DNA of 64,000 nucleotides from Paraspadella gotoi (Eukaryota; Chaetognatha): NCBI GenBank assembly GCA_051294375.1, contig CM119268.1, positions 4,441,162 to 4,505,161 of the forward strand, read 5' to 3'. Shown piece by piece: positions 1 to 23,599 of this stretch (position 1 is its first letter; each line of letters starts with the position of its first letter). The notes under the pieces were generated by a model. It saw only the letters and a program-made list of their open reading frames with translations, ran no database searches and was not told where the DNA came from. The position numbers and the translations under genes were made by a program.

Positions 1-1040
1 GCGCACCCCTCTGCTTTTATTTTTTATTTCTCGATTATTTTTTTTTTTTTTCGGACGATTATTTTTTATTTTTTTTTTTGTGTTTTTTTTTTTTATTTCT
101 GTATTTTGCTTGTTTAAATCTCTTCTTTTTTTTTCATTCATTATATTTTTTTTTCTCTGTATTTAAACTCAAATTTCACTGGTAACGTTTCCACTTGAAA
201 AACTTTATATTCAAGCTCGTCACACATTTTCCATACCCACACACAAAATTTCAACCAATCTAACATCCAATTATGATTAATTAGAGAAATTTATTGGTTA
301 AAATAAGTAAAAAAGATTTATAGTAAATTCGACTTATAGTTTTTCCATTTTAAATCTAATTTCCACTCACACGATTCCATCGAAACTTTATATCCAGCTT
401 TATCACACCACTTTTCACTAACTACACACACAAAATTTATTTCCAATCCAACCAGCCAATCACGAAGTTATGGAGCTTTTTGCTAAGATTAGACGGATGG
501 ACGGATTGATTGACTAATTAATTAATTATTTGATTAATTTATTTACTATTGATTAATTAACTGATTAATTATTTGATTTATTAATACATTCCTGCATATA
601 CATTTAATTATAAAACGGAAAAAAAGCATAATTAATTAGTAAAACAGGTTTTTGTTTTTTTTTCATTTAAACTCATTTCCACTCAAACTATTCCATCGAA
701 ACTTGATTTCCCTGTTCAATCCACCACTCCTACCCACATACAAATTCCAGGTCAATCACCGCATCACACTCATGAGCAATTGGTGTTCAAATAGTGGAAT
801 ATTTTTTTTTGTTTTTTCCATTAAATCATTTTCCAAACTCGGACGATTCATCGAAACTTCATATCCAGCACTCAATCACACAGCTTACGCTATCGCTCAC
901 ATCAAAAATTTCATTTAAAATTCCACTCGCATCCAATCACGAGTAATTGGTGTTTTTGTCTAAGGGTGGGACGGACGGAGGACGGACGGACATAGACAGA
1001 CGGACGGACGGAACATTCATTTTTTTTTGCATAATTTATC
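1..1040. repeat. Diverged direct repeats with a (GACG)n end
   Basis: Four related stretches of about 130-200 bases begin near 165, 345, 660 and 815. They share a run of recognisable words in the same order: TTTCCACTC, CGATTCCATCGAAACTT, TATCCAGC, then CACAC and ACACAAAATTT, then CCAATCACGA. The second ends at GACGGATGGACGG (490-505) and the last at a GGACGGACGG array (965-1015). The spacing and the shared ending suggest old copies of one dispersed element in tandem. I see no gene here; the open frames are short and of repeat composition. Confidence 0.55.
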
Positions 1041-2285
1041 ATAATTCATGTTCTGAACATGATATAAGTGTGTGCCCGACAATATTGAGGGGCGGGACCG
1101 AACGGACCGAAAAATGAGTTATAAGAGGTCGGGATCTGCTGATAAGCAGATCCGACTAATTAAATAGACAAACGAATAGACGTAATTTCTAGCAAATCTC
1201 GAAACGTTCCCAAAAAGAAAAAAAAAAGGGTAGGCAAAAAAGATAAAAAGGAAAAAAATATGTAAAAAAGATAAGAAACTTTTTTTTCCGCGCTTTATGT
1301 CACAGCACCCAAATAATTATGTGAGAGGGGGAAAAAAAAGAGAAAAGGAAAAAGGCATTTCCCAAAACTCCTGGAATAAAATTAGCCTCATATGATTAAT
1401 CGAGCTTGGATTAAGGGGGAGCGAGTGTTTGGAATGACATGATGGACGCGATAAATTTTAAGGAGGGAAAATGATTAATAAATAAAGTGATTTAAGTGAG
1501 TGATGAACGTTTTCTGACAATTTTGAGAACAGGGATCAGGAGAGTTCTTCAGGCTGAAAATACTTTTCTTTTGATTGTTAATGGAATACTAAGCAATAGT
1601 ATCTTACGAACCTTTATTCATTTAACTTGTTCTTTAAAAATTCGTAGATTTTTATAAGATTTTGGGCATTTTGTTTACTAGACATTTTTGCTTTTTTCAG
1701 TGAGTGTAAATTTTAGAACAATTTTTTTTCCCTACAAAAAGAAATTTATGTAAGAACAAAATCTAAAAAAATGTATCCTTATAAAGAACTCTTTATAAAA
1801 CAAAAAAATTAGATTTATATGACCTTTCGTTTATTTTTTTATGAAAATGGAGATTTATAAATTTATTTGTTCTTTTTTTTTTATAACGAGAACGGTAAAT
1901 TCAAAGGTTTGACAGTGACAGTGACTGCCTATCACGTGTATGTTCTCGGACAATAACATGATATACATGACGTCACATGATCTACCTGACAAACAATAAC
2001 TTTCTTAGGCCCGTGTATTCTGACACGCACTGCATCGGAATTTTGTTTTGTACTCTTTATAGTTTATAATGATTTGCGAAGTTATGCAAGTTATGATGCC
2101 ATTTTTAAACTCAAAGTGGGACAGACTGCGCGGACAAGACATACCGGACCTACGGTCCCGAACCGACAGAGCGACCGAAAAGTTGACCTATAGAGTTTTG
2201 CGACGCGGGGCAACTAAAACACGAAATAAATATGATGGTGGTTTTCGACTCAACTAAAACTAAAGCAATTTACAAATCCCCTCAC
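1041..2285. other. AT-rich stretch without a recognisable gene
   Basis: Mostly A/T-rich DNA with homopolymers. Short GC-richer words based on GGACCG and GGACGG recur at 1090-1115 and 2110-2165, perhaps further fragments of the repeat at the window start. An open frame of 62 codons at 2069-2257 has no family resemblance that I can see. Confidence 0.4.
1132..1153. other. Short perfect hairpin
   Basis: GGATCTGCT (1132-1140) and AGCAGATCC (1145-1153) are exact reverse complements around a GATA loop. A nine-base stem could form in DNA or RNA. No T-run follows closely and no gene lies next to it, so no role is assigned. Confidence 0.5.
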
Positions 2286-2289
2286 CACC

Positions 2290-2762
2290 AGCTGCTCTCT
2301 GCTCTCTCTCTCTCTCTCTCTTCTCTCTCCTCTCTCTCTCTCATCCTCTCTCTCTTCTCTCTCTCCTCTCTCTTCTCTCTCCTCTCCTCTTCTTATCCGC
2401 GCATATGCAAGAACACGCCTTTAAGCAACGTCCAGGGTTTGAAAGAAGAGGCCTTGGCGCTCTTTTACGGCACAAAAAAATGGCGCCTCCTTCCTCTTCC
2501 CTGCTCCTTCTCTCTATCCTTTCTTCCTCTCTCTCTCTTCTAAGCTGACAGCCCTCTCTACTCTCTTTCTCTTCTTCTTTTCTTCATTCTCTCAATATAA
2601 GCGCTTGAAACGCCTTAAAAATTTAGAGACCTTTACCAATCTCTCTCTCTCTTTTCATTTTCTCTCCCTCAATTCTCTCACACCCTCTCTCTCTCTCTCG
2701 CTGATCTCTTTCCCTCTCTCTCACACTCTTCGCGCGTCTCAGTCTTAGACTAAGAAATAGAG

Positions 2763-2821
<59 letters not shown>

Positions 2822-3234
2822 AGAAGAGTGAGAGAATAAGAAAAAGGAGAGAGAGAAGAGAGAAAGAGAGCCGAGAGAGAGATTTCTAAAAAGTCTCCTA
2901 AATTTTTTCAGTCGAGACGAACTACAACGCCTTATGTATAACATCACATCTAACACCCAGAATGTCACGCTAATGTTTGGTTTCACAAACAAAAACGTTA
3001 CGCCTAACGCAAACAAAAACCAGAAAAGATATCTCATTCAACTCTGGCAATCTTTCCACGTTGTCTAGGATTTCGTTTCCCCAATGGTGGCATCGTTCTG
3101 CAGGCCAATAGCAACCATTGATGTGGCGATCGAACGGCCTACGACCATGACGGATCTTAAGACGCCCAAATATGGGGAGCAAACGACGTCGTCCGTTGCG
3201 CAGCTATCTCTCTCTTTCTTCCTTTCTCTCATTT

Positions 3235-3293
<59 letters not shown>

Positions 3294-3350
3294 CTCTGCT
3301 CTCTCCTCTCTCTCTTCTCTCTTGCTCTCTCTCTCTCTCTCTCCTATATC
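2290..3350. repeat. (CT)n and (GA)n tracts of opposite polarity
   Basis: Pyrimidine tracts on the + strand at about 2295-2400, 2515-2580 and 2640-2735 are followed by a purine tract at 2764-2885 and another pyrimidine tract at 3205-3345. The polarity switch near 2740-2760 puts complementary CT and GA runs next to each other. The sequence between (2890-3200) has short open frames on both strands but nothing I recognise. Confidence 0.9.
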
Positions 3351-4269
3351 ACTCCGGCCTAAAATTCTCATTTTTTTTCGACGCGTTGTTTACATCGGTC
3401 AAAATATTTATCAGTCTTCTTTCCCTTTTTCAACTCACCCTATTTGCACATTCACTCATCGAACCTTACCCGCTTTCTAACCCCCCCACCTTCCCCGCCC
3501 CCTGTCTGTCCTTTCCCCGGCTCTCTTTTCCGAAAGCGCCTCAATTCCTCTCCAAAATCCCTGAAAGTTATTATAATCTCAATTTTTAACGATAATCTGT
3601 CACTAAATAATAAAATTGAGCCCACTAAACTTTTTCTCATAATTTAATCCCGAATTTAAGATGAAATGAGGAGTTTTTGGAAAACAAGGCCCATGACCCC
3701 AACCCACCTCAATTTTTTTTTCTCTCACCATCAAATTCCTCATCTTCACCTTTTTTTGTCTCAGATTCAACGTACGGTTTTCGTCGCCTCCCGTGTTTAT
3801 GAGTTGATGGGTTTATGGTCCCTCAGGCGGGAGTCGAAGCTTTATGTCGCTTTTATGGTTTGGGGAAGATTGAATATCAACTCCGTCAGGTCAAAGGAAG
3901 GCGGGTGAATCGCCGCCAAGGTTGTGGTTGGTTGTTGTGATTGGTTGTTGTAATTGGTTCTTGGGGTTGGTTGTTGTTATTTTTGTTATTTTCAATATTT
4001 TATGTCGTTATTGTGGTTGTTGTTTTTATTCTATTATTGCTGTTGCTGTTGTCATATTTTTCGTTTAGTTAGTTTGTAAACTTAACAATAACGACGACAA
4101 CAACAACAACAACGACAACAACAACGACAAGATCCAGATTGAACTTCTCACGGTTTGATTTAAATAAAAAAAGATCACCGGTGAAAGAGAGATAGCGGAG
4201 ATTGTGAATCAATGAAGTCAGAAACATCTGCGAGTTTCGCGTGATTCGTTGCGAACTCGATTAAAAGTG

Positions 4270-4300
<31 letters not shown>
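3351..4300. other. No gene seen; CAA/GAC triplet cluster
   Basis: AT-rich DNA with several overlapping short open frames and no coherent exon structure. A cluster of AAC, GAC and CAA triplets lies at about 4083-4131 and a (CT)n tract runs into the gap at 4301. Confidence 0.4.
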
Positions 4301-4556
4301 NNNNNNNNNNNNNNNNNNNNNNNNNNNNNNNNNNNNNNNNNNNNNNNNNNNNNNNNNNNNNNNNNNNNNNNNNNNNNNNNNNNNNNNNNNNNNNNNNNNN
4401 NNNNNNNNNNNNNNNNNNNNNNNNNNNNNNNNNNNNNNNNNNNNNNNNNNNNNNNNNNNNNNNNNNNNNNNNNNNNNNNNNNNNNNNNNNNNNNNNNNNN
4501 NNNNNNNNNNNNNNNNNNNNNNNNNNNNNNNNNNNNNNNNNNNNNNNNNNNNNNNN
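4301..4556. other. Assembly gap, 256 N
   Basis: The gap is flanked by (CT)n on both sides, so a pure or nearly pure dinucleotide tract probably fills it. Confidence 0.95.
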
Positions 4557-4829
4557 CTCTCTCTCTCGCTCTCTCTCACATTTTTCATTCTCTGTTGTTC
4601 GAAAAGCAAAACATAAAAGTTAATGCAATTTTAATAAAAAGATATTTTAACGATTATCATAATAACAAAGTTTATACAAAAAATCAAACTTTTTTGATAA
4701 AAAGAAAACTTTTCAAAACAAATAAGTGAAAATTGTTTCTTTTTTTTTAGAACTGACAACGACTTTATTGTACTTTTGCTTTCTATTTTTAGTTTAACAA
4801 GAACAACAACAACAACAAAAAGCAGCAAA

Positions 4830-4932
4830 ATGAAGATCTTGATCTTTTGCTTTTTGTCGTTTTTCTTTTTTTCTCCGCCAACAGAAGCGCGACCCGCGGT
4901 CGAGGACGAAATAACAGGTAGACTCTCCCTCT

Positions 4933-4983
<51 letters not shown>

Positions 4984-5598
4984 CTCTCTCTCTCTCTCTC
5001 TCTCTGTCTTTCGCTCTCTCTTACCATCGACATCTATGACTTTAGAACTCAAACTTTTTTTTTTTCAGTTGATGATGCGGTTCCTTTTTGGATCATAGAA
5101 GCTCTTTCCGAAGGTCAAAAATATATATATATATATTTTACCTCATTTAATATGATATTTGGGCATTATTACGGATAAAATTCGCCCACAATATCCTTAA
5201 ATTTGAATATTTTTTTTCAACGTAAGATCGCAATAAATGATTGCGGTCAGAAATAGAGACAAAGAGATTCACACAGAGAAAAACAAAATAAGCAAAAACT
5301 CTTAAATTCCTTTCTGTCTTCAGGTGATCTCGTGAAAGTCGCCGAAATTCTTTTGCAACACGTGCAACACGTGATCGCCACCGGGAAAAACGTTGCAGGT
5401 GCAAGAATCAGCATCAGTAGAGGATCTGTCTGAATGGCTGTCATTGTAATCTGATGCAGACTTAAAAAGGGGATTATCGTAAAAAAGTGGTATAATATTT
5501 CAAAGAAAGTTTCAATTGTATGAACTATGAAAAGATAGAATTATATTAGTTTACTATTTTCATTACTCGGCGTATTAGATATTCTGACATTCAGACAT

Positions 5599-5634
<36 letters not shown>

Positions 5635-6515
5635 NNNNNNNNNNNNNNNNNNNNNNNNNNNNNNNNNNNNNNNNNNNNNNNNNNNNNNNNNNNNNNNNNN
5701 NNNNNNNNNNNNNNNNNNNNNNNNNNNNNNNNNNNNNNNNNNNNNNNNNNNNNNNNNNNNNNNNNNNNNNNNNNNNNNNNNNNNNNNNNNNNNNNNNNNN
5801 NNNNNNNNNNNNNNNNNNCATGGTCGTGGAACAGCTCGTCAACGCAATCGAGAAAAAGATTCCCGAAGCATCGGAGGAGCTGAAGACTAAGATGAAGGAA
5901 TTACTGGAGCGNNNNNNNNNNNNNNNNNNNNNNNNNNNNNNNNNNNNNNNNNNNNNNNNNNNNNNNNNNNNNNNNNNNNNNNNNNNNNNNNNNNNNNNNN
6001 NNNNNNNNNNNNNNNNNNNNNNNNNNNNNNNNNNNNNNNNNNNNNNNNNNNNNNNNNNNNNNNNNNNNNNNNNNNNNNNNNNNNNNNNNNNNNNNNNNNN
6101 NNNNNNNNNNNNNNNNNNNNNNNNNNNNNNNNNNNNNNNNNNNNNNNNNNNNNNNNNNNNNNNNNNNNNNNNNNNNNNNNNNNNNNNNNNNNNNNNNNNN
6201 NNNNNNNNNNNNNNNNNNNNNNNNNNNNNNNNNNNNNNNNNNNNNNNNNNNNNNNNNNNNNNNNNNNNNNNNNNNNNNNNNNNNNNNNNNNNNNNNNNNN
6301 NNNNNNNNNNNNNNNNNNNNNNNNNNNNNNNNNNNNNNNNNNNNNNNNNNNNNNNNNNNNNNNNNNNNNNNNNNNNTTTCTCCCTCTCTCTATCTCACCC
6401 TCCCTCTCTCTGTCTCTCACAGGAGGTGATAAATCAAATCAAGAATCAAGTCGGCGGAATTGTCGAAACTGGGAAAAACATTAAGGATATCATTAAAAAC
6501 ATAATCGTCGGTTGA
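4830..6515 (+). CDS. Small secreted helical peptide precursor, five or more exons
   Basis: The start is the ATG at 4830, directly followed by a signal peptide (MKILIFCFLS, a Phe-rich core, then SPPTEA before a likely cleavage near RPAVEDE). Visible exons are 4830-4917, 5069-5113, 5324-5398, one running from inside the gap at 5635-5818 to at least 5911, and 6423-6515 ending in TGA. The first three junctions are clean GT-AG and all phase 1; exons 2 and 3 are 45 and 75 nt, so each is a symmetric module. The last acceptor (CACAG before 6423) reads in phase 0 and its partner lies in the gap at 5912-6376. The visible mature part has no cysteine and consists of amphipathic helices, acidic first (AVEDEI, DDAVPFWIIEALSEG) and more basic later. 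Exons 3 and 5 share the motif TGKN preceded by V-I-A or V-E and followed by V or I, which points to an internal duplication. The product ends IIVG; a terminal Gly could serve as amide donor. An antimicrobial or venom-type peptide is possible but no family was recognised. Confidence 0.72.
5635..5818. other. Assembly gap, 184 N, inside the peptide gene
   Basis: It begins in a (CT)n tract in the third intron and hides the acceptor and start of exon 4, which is already open when sequence resumes at 5819. Confidence 0.95.
5912..6376. other. Assembly gap, 465 N, inside the peptide gene
   Basis: It cuts exon 4 or its donor just after a helix ending KELLE. The right edge is pyrimidine-rich intron leading to the acceptor at 6421-6422. 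One or more further exons could be hidden here. Confidence 0.95.
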
Positions 6516-6654
6516 GATCGCGATCGTGAGAACGGAGAAGACATTAAGATTGTAATAATTATTTGTTTAAAAAAAGAATACTATTCGCTTAAAAAATATT
6601 AATTATTTAATTAAAACGAATTTCATTTATTGAAGAATTTTATAAGAAAGACTT

Positions 6655-6820
<166 letters not shown>

Positions 6821-7050
6821 CTTTTCGGCACCATGGGCCTGCAAGCGAGCGTCAGAGGCCAATTGCCCTCTCTTCGTTTCTCACTCCTCCTAGGTTCTTC
6901 TCCTTGTCTCTCACTCTCTCTCTGTCTTTCACTCTTTTACTTTCTCCGTCTCTTTCTTTCACTCTTTTACTCACTTTCCTTGTCTCTCTCGCAATCTCAC
7001 AGAGAAAAGGGCAACGATGTCGCGGCGAAAGACGTGATTAAATTCGGAGA

Positions 7051-7261
7051 NNNNNNNNNNNNNNNNNNNNNNNNNNNNNNNNNNNNNNNNNNNNNNNNNN
7101 NNNNNNNNNNNNNNNNNNNNNNNNNNNNNNNNNNNNNNNNNNNNNNNNNNNNNNNNNNNNNNNNNNNNNNNNNNNNNNNNNNNNNNNNNNNNNNNNNNNN
7201 NNNNNNNNNNNNNNNNNNNNNNNNNNNNNNNNNNNNNNNNNNNNNNNNNNNNNNNNNNNNN
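7051..7261. other. Assembly gap, 211 N
   Basis: The right arm of the inverted repeat is ungapped at the matching place: 8401-8605 is an interrupted CT tract between TTCTCTCCGAATTTA and GGGGGCTCGCAC. It predicts the content and length of this gap. Confidence 0.85.
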
Positions 7262-7805
7262 AGAGAGAGAGAGAGAGAGAGAGAAAGATAGAGAGAGAGA
7301 GTGCGAGCCCCCTCGGGTGAGCATTTTCCGCGCCAACGAATTGGTTTTCCAGTCAGCTTAGGGTCGTCCAGAAAACATGGAAACTTTATGAGAATTTGCA
7401 AGGACAGACGAGGCCTTGGCCACTGGCCATTCATTGCTTCCTTGTTTGATTATCCTTTGTGGAATTTGGTGTAGAACAGATTTCCCCTTTTTTTAGGTTC
7501 CATTTTTTTGAGAAATATTTTTTTTTCTTTTCTGATGTATATTTCTTTCATTTTTATCTTTCTCACTTTTTTTCCTTCTTTTATGCTTTCTTTGTTTCTC
7601 TTCTTTGTTTATTTTTCTCTCTCTTTGTTTGCTGCCCTTTTTTTTAGGGAAACTACAAACTACAAAACTACAAACTTTAGTTTGCTAATGAAAACATGGG
7701 TCATCTGTTTGACGCATCAACGCGAAGTCAATATATGTATATATATATATATATGTCCATATATACTAAATAGTATGTATTCTCCTTTCTCCCTCCCTTT
7801 TTCTT

Positions 7806-7836
<31 letters not shown>

Positions 7837-7861
7837 NNNNNNNNNNNNNNNNNNNNNNNNN
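7837..7861. other. 25-N gap at the centre of the inverted repeat
   Basis: CT repeat on the left and GA repeat on the right. The exact 25-N length is that of the other joins in this window. Confidence 0.95.
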
Positions 7862-7866
7862 AGAGA

Positions 7867-7908
<42 letters not shown>

Positions 7909-8436
7909 AGAAAAGGGAGGAAAAGGAGAATACATACTATTTATTAATTGGACATATTATATATATACATATATTGACTTCGCGTGATGCGTCAAACAGA
8001 TGACCCATGTTTTCATTAGCAAACTAAAGTTTGGAGTTTTGTAGTTTGTAGTTTTCCTAAAAAAAAAGGGCAGCAAACAAAGAGAGAGAAAATAAACCAA
8101 AGAAGAGAAACAAGAAAGCATAAAGAAGAAAAAAGTGAGAAAGATAAAAATGAAAGAATTATACATCAGAAAGAAAAAAAATATTTCTTTCAAAAAAAGG
8201 AACCTTAAAAAAAAGGGGAAATCTGTTTACACCAAATTCCACAAAGGATAATCAAACAGGAGCCAATGAAATGGCCAGTGGCCAAGGCCTCGTCTGTCCC
8301 TTGAAATTCTATAAAGTTTCCATGTTTTCTGGACACCCTAAGCTGGACTGGAAAACCAATTCGTTGGCGGGCGGAAAATGGGGCTCACCCGAGGGGGCTC
8401 GCACTCTCTCTCTCTATCTTTCTCTCTCTCTCTCTG

Positions 8437-8472
<36 letters not shown>

Positions 8473-8516
8473 CTCTTCTCTCTCTTCTCTCGGTTCTCTC
8501 TCTCTATCTTTCTTTT

Positions 8517-8572
<56 letters not shown>

Positions 8573-8820
8573 TTCTATCTCTCTCTATCTTTCTCTCCGA
8601 ATTTATCACGTCTTTCGCCGCGAACATCGTTGCCTTTTCTCTGTTGAGATTGCGAAGAGACAAGGAAAGTGGTAAAAGAAGTGAAAGAAAGAGACTGGAG
8701 AAAGGAAAGAGGAAAGACAGGAGAGAGTGAAGACAAGGAGAAGAACCTAGGAGGAGTGAGAAACGAAGAGAGGGCAATTGGCCTCTGACGCTCGCTTGCA
8801 GGCCCATGGTGGCCGAAAAG

Positions 8821-8890
<70 letters not shown>

Positions 8891-9065
8891 GAGAGAGAGA
8901 GAGAGAAGGAAAGAAGAAAAGTCTTTCTTATAAAATTCTCAATAAATGAAATTCGTTTTAATTAAATAATTAATTTTTTTAATGCGAATAGTATTCTTTT
9001 TTTAAACAATTAATTTTTACAATCTATGTCTTCTCCGTTCCTCCACGATCGCGATCTCAACCGAC
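7862..9065 (-). repeat. Right arm of the large inverted repeat
   Basis: Reverse complement of 6510-7836, ending at CACGATCGCGATCTCAACCG (9045-9064), which is the last codons of the peptide gene read backwards. Only the final two codons and the stop are included, so this arm carries no second gene. It is followed by unrelated sequence. Confidence 0.85.
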
Positions 9066-10417
<1,352 letters not shown>

Positions 10418-10740
10418 ATGAAGATGGAAAATGTTTTTTTATTCTGTTTTTAAATGTCATAGATTCGAGGAAGACTTTCGCGCAATTCAATGAATGAATT
10501 TATAGAGAATTAACTGAAAAAATAAATTCACACTCAATCACGTCCAAGCCAGCACAATTAACCCCCCCCAGGATCAATTGAGTTGACTTTGTTAATCTTT
10601 TCCTCAACTCCTCAAATCCTCACTAATACTTTCCCCTTTCCTTTCACTTTCTCTCTCTTCACTTCTTTCTGAGTCACAAACATCGTCGTTCACAAGATTT
10701 CACTTAACCTCTCCTCTCCTTTATTGATCGATTCCCATCG

Positions 10741-11118
10741 CCTCTCATCTCCTTTATCGATTGATCGAGGTCATTGCCCCCCTGATTTCCTTTACCTCTC
10801 ATCTCCTTTATCAATCGATCGAGGTCATTGCCCCCCAGATTCCCTTTCGATTCTCATCTCCTTTATCGATTGGTTGAGGTCATTGCCCCCCAGATTTCCT
10901 TCACCTCTCATATCCTTTATTGATCAATACAGGTCATTGCCCCCCAGATTTTCTTTACCTCTCATCTCCTTTATTGATCGATCAAGGTCATTGCCCCCAA
11001 GATTTTCTTTACTCTCTCTCTTTATCTCCTTTATCGATCAATTGAAGTCATTGCCCACCAGATTTTGTTGGCCTGTTATCTCCTTTATGGATTGATAGAG
11101 GTCATTGCTCCCCAGATT
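10741..11118 (+). repeat. 54-bp minisatellite, seven units
   Basis: The word AGGTCATTGCCCCCCAGATT recurs with starts spaced 54, 55, 54, 54, 60 and 54 bases. Each unit also holds CTCATCTCCTTTATCGATTG. The period is a multiple of three, so one + frame stays open for 123 codons (10724-11095) with 18-residue units built on RSLPPRF and ISFID. No splice or start context argues that it is translated. The units are diverged by several substitutions, so the array is not recent. Confidence 0.85.
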
Positions 11119-11129
11119 TTTTCATTCCT

Positions 11130-11308
11130 TTAAATGAAAATAAAGACGAAGTCTTATAAACAACGATTTGAATTGTAATATTGCAGTACATATTTCGGAT
11201 TTCATGCAAACGCGATGATAAAGGCTTGCATGAAAGCCGAAACATGTCCTGCTATATTACAATTCAAATCGTTGTTGATAAGACTTCGTCTTTATTTTCA
11301 TTTATCTA
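11130..11308. mobile_element. Snap-back element with a hammerhead-like remnant
   Basis: Left arm 11130-11217 and right arm 11222-11308 are nearly exact reverse complements over about 85 bases; outer ends are TTTAAATGAAAATAAAGACG and its complement. Near the centre of the + strand the right arm reads GATGA, a spacer, GGCTT and AAGCC around a small loop, GAAAC, AT, GTC, and then a strand complementary to the left arm. That is the order of a type I hammerhead ribozyme of Penelope-like elements or retrozymes, but the canonical CTGATGA is altered to CGATGA and extra bases separate it from stem II. It is therefore a decayed copy, or a MITE-like foldback whose resemblance is accidental. Confidence 0.5.
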
Positions 11309-11341
11309 AAATACAACGAAAAGAAAGAACTTTCCCAATTT

Positions 11342-11417
11342 CTTTCCTTTATATTATTATTATATTTATTTTTATTATTATTATTATTATCTTAAGTTTT
11401 AATTTCTTTATTATTTA

Positions 11418-11511
<94 letters not shown>

Positions 11512-11725
11512 TTATTGACTGAGTTTCAAAATGGAGACGATTGAGGTTTCAAATCTAAAAAAGAGGATTAAAAGCAGTTCGATTTTTTTGTAAATAAACG
11601 AGAATAATCAATAAAATTATTAATATTATTGTTATTTTTGTTATTATTATTATTATTATTTATTGTTACAATTACAATTAAAATCAATTATTTTTATTTT
11701 ATATTATATTATTATATTTTCGATC
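11342..11725 (+). repeat. (TTA)n microsatellites
   Basis: A long TTA/ATT run at about 11385-11510 and a second, interrupted one at 11615-11725. Between them lies AT-rich DNA without a gene. Confidence 0.95.
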
Positions 11726-11929
11726 AGAGAATTCGTCATAGTAAACATCTTCCCTCTTTAAATCAGCTCCCCCCCTCCGGCCACCCTCCCCCCTCCGCGA
11801 TTTCCAACGAGTCTCACCCGATGGCAAAAGAGAGAGAGAGAGACTATTTCCTGTTTACAATAGAATCCAATCCTTCTCACTTTCTTTCTCCAATTTTCTC
11901 TCTCCATTTTTCCCCTTTTTTTTCTTCCA

Positions 11930-11961
<32 letters not shown>

Positions 11962-12018
11962 TTCAATCTCTCTCCCGTCCATCAAAACGTCCAGTATTTT
12001 TTTGCCTTTACGACCGTC

Positions 12019-12078
<60 letters not shown>

Positions 12079-12520
12079 GGCCGTTTTTGTCATTCACTGT
12101 TGGCTTCTATTTAGACTCTCGGTCGTTTCTCTGTTTCTCCCTCCTCTCTCCAGCCATTCTCCATCCTCTCACCATCTTTTCTCCATCAAAACTCCATCAA
12201 GATCTCGTCTTCAAAAAAAAAAGGGAAGAAAAAAAGAGCATCTTCGATTTTTCGACCTCCGCTTTGCTTTTTCTTTTCGCTCCATTTGAAACCAACTTTC
12301 CATCCATATTTTGCCATTTTAACCAAAATCTGTCGCAAATGTTCATCCCAATTTTTAAACTGCTATAAAAATAAAACTAACCTTTTAACCTGGAACTTCA
12401 ATTTACTACTTACAATCTTACTATTAAATTTTTCATTATTTCTATATATTTTTATGCATATATATCAATTTGGATAATTTTCATCTCAACCTACCATTTC
12501 ATTATTGTATAAATATTCTC
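11726..12520. other. No gene seen; (CT)n tracts
   Basis: Pyrimidine-rich on the + strand, with CT tracts at 11930-11970 and 12020-12075. Open frames here are repeat-encoded Leu/Ser or Arg/Glu strings. Confidence 0.5.
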
Positions 12521-12727
12521 TTTTTTTTTTATTCTCCACATCTTTTTTTTCTGTTCTCCTTCTTTCTTTTTTCTTCTGAACCTTCTTTTCTTTTTATTCT
12601 CCTTCTTTTTTTTTCTTATTTTCCTTCTTTCGTTTCTCCTTCTTCTTCGCTTTCTCCTTCTTTGTCCTTGGCCGAACTGCTGTAGTGGCATCCCCATGAT
12701 TTACGGGTCACCACGCTTTTCTCATTT

Positions 12728-12784
<57 letters not shown>

Positions 12785-12874
12785 TTTTCTTTCTTCTTTC
12801 TTCTTTCCCTCTTTCTTTTCTTTCCCTCTTGTCCTTTTTTTTTCTTCTTTCTTTCTCTTTTTTCTTTTCTTTTT

Positions 12875-12906
<32 letters not shown>

Positions 12907-12930
12907 TTCTTTTCTTCTTCATCATTAATT
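12521..12930 (+). repeat. (CTTT)n and mixed pyrimidine tract
   Basis: About 400 bases of C and T. The regular tetranucleotide lies at 12727-12785 and 12870-12915. A shorter (CTTT)n run follows the gap at 23522, so unit X may begin inside this tract. Confidence 0.9.
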
Positions 12931-23496
<10,566 letters not shown>

Positions 23497-23521
23497 NNNN
23501 NNNNNNNNNNNNNNNNNNNNN
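23497..23521. other. 25-N gap between X copies 1 and 2
   Basis: Left edge: ATCTCTTCTCT and T-run. Right edge: (CTTT)n. Confidence 0.95.
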
Positions 23522-23599
23522 TTCTTTCTTTCTTTCTTTCTTTCTTTCTTTCATTCATTCAATTTTCTTTTTAATTTACGGTTTCCTTTCTTTTCTGTC

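Noticed and set aside
5105-5160. A TATA-like run in the intron of the peptide gene as a promoter
   Set aside because: It is a (TA)n run inside an intron with no transcript start context.
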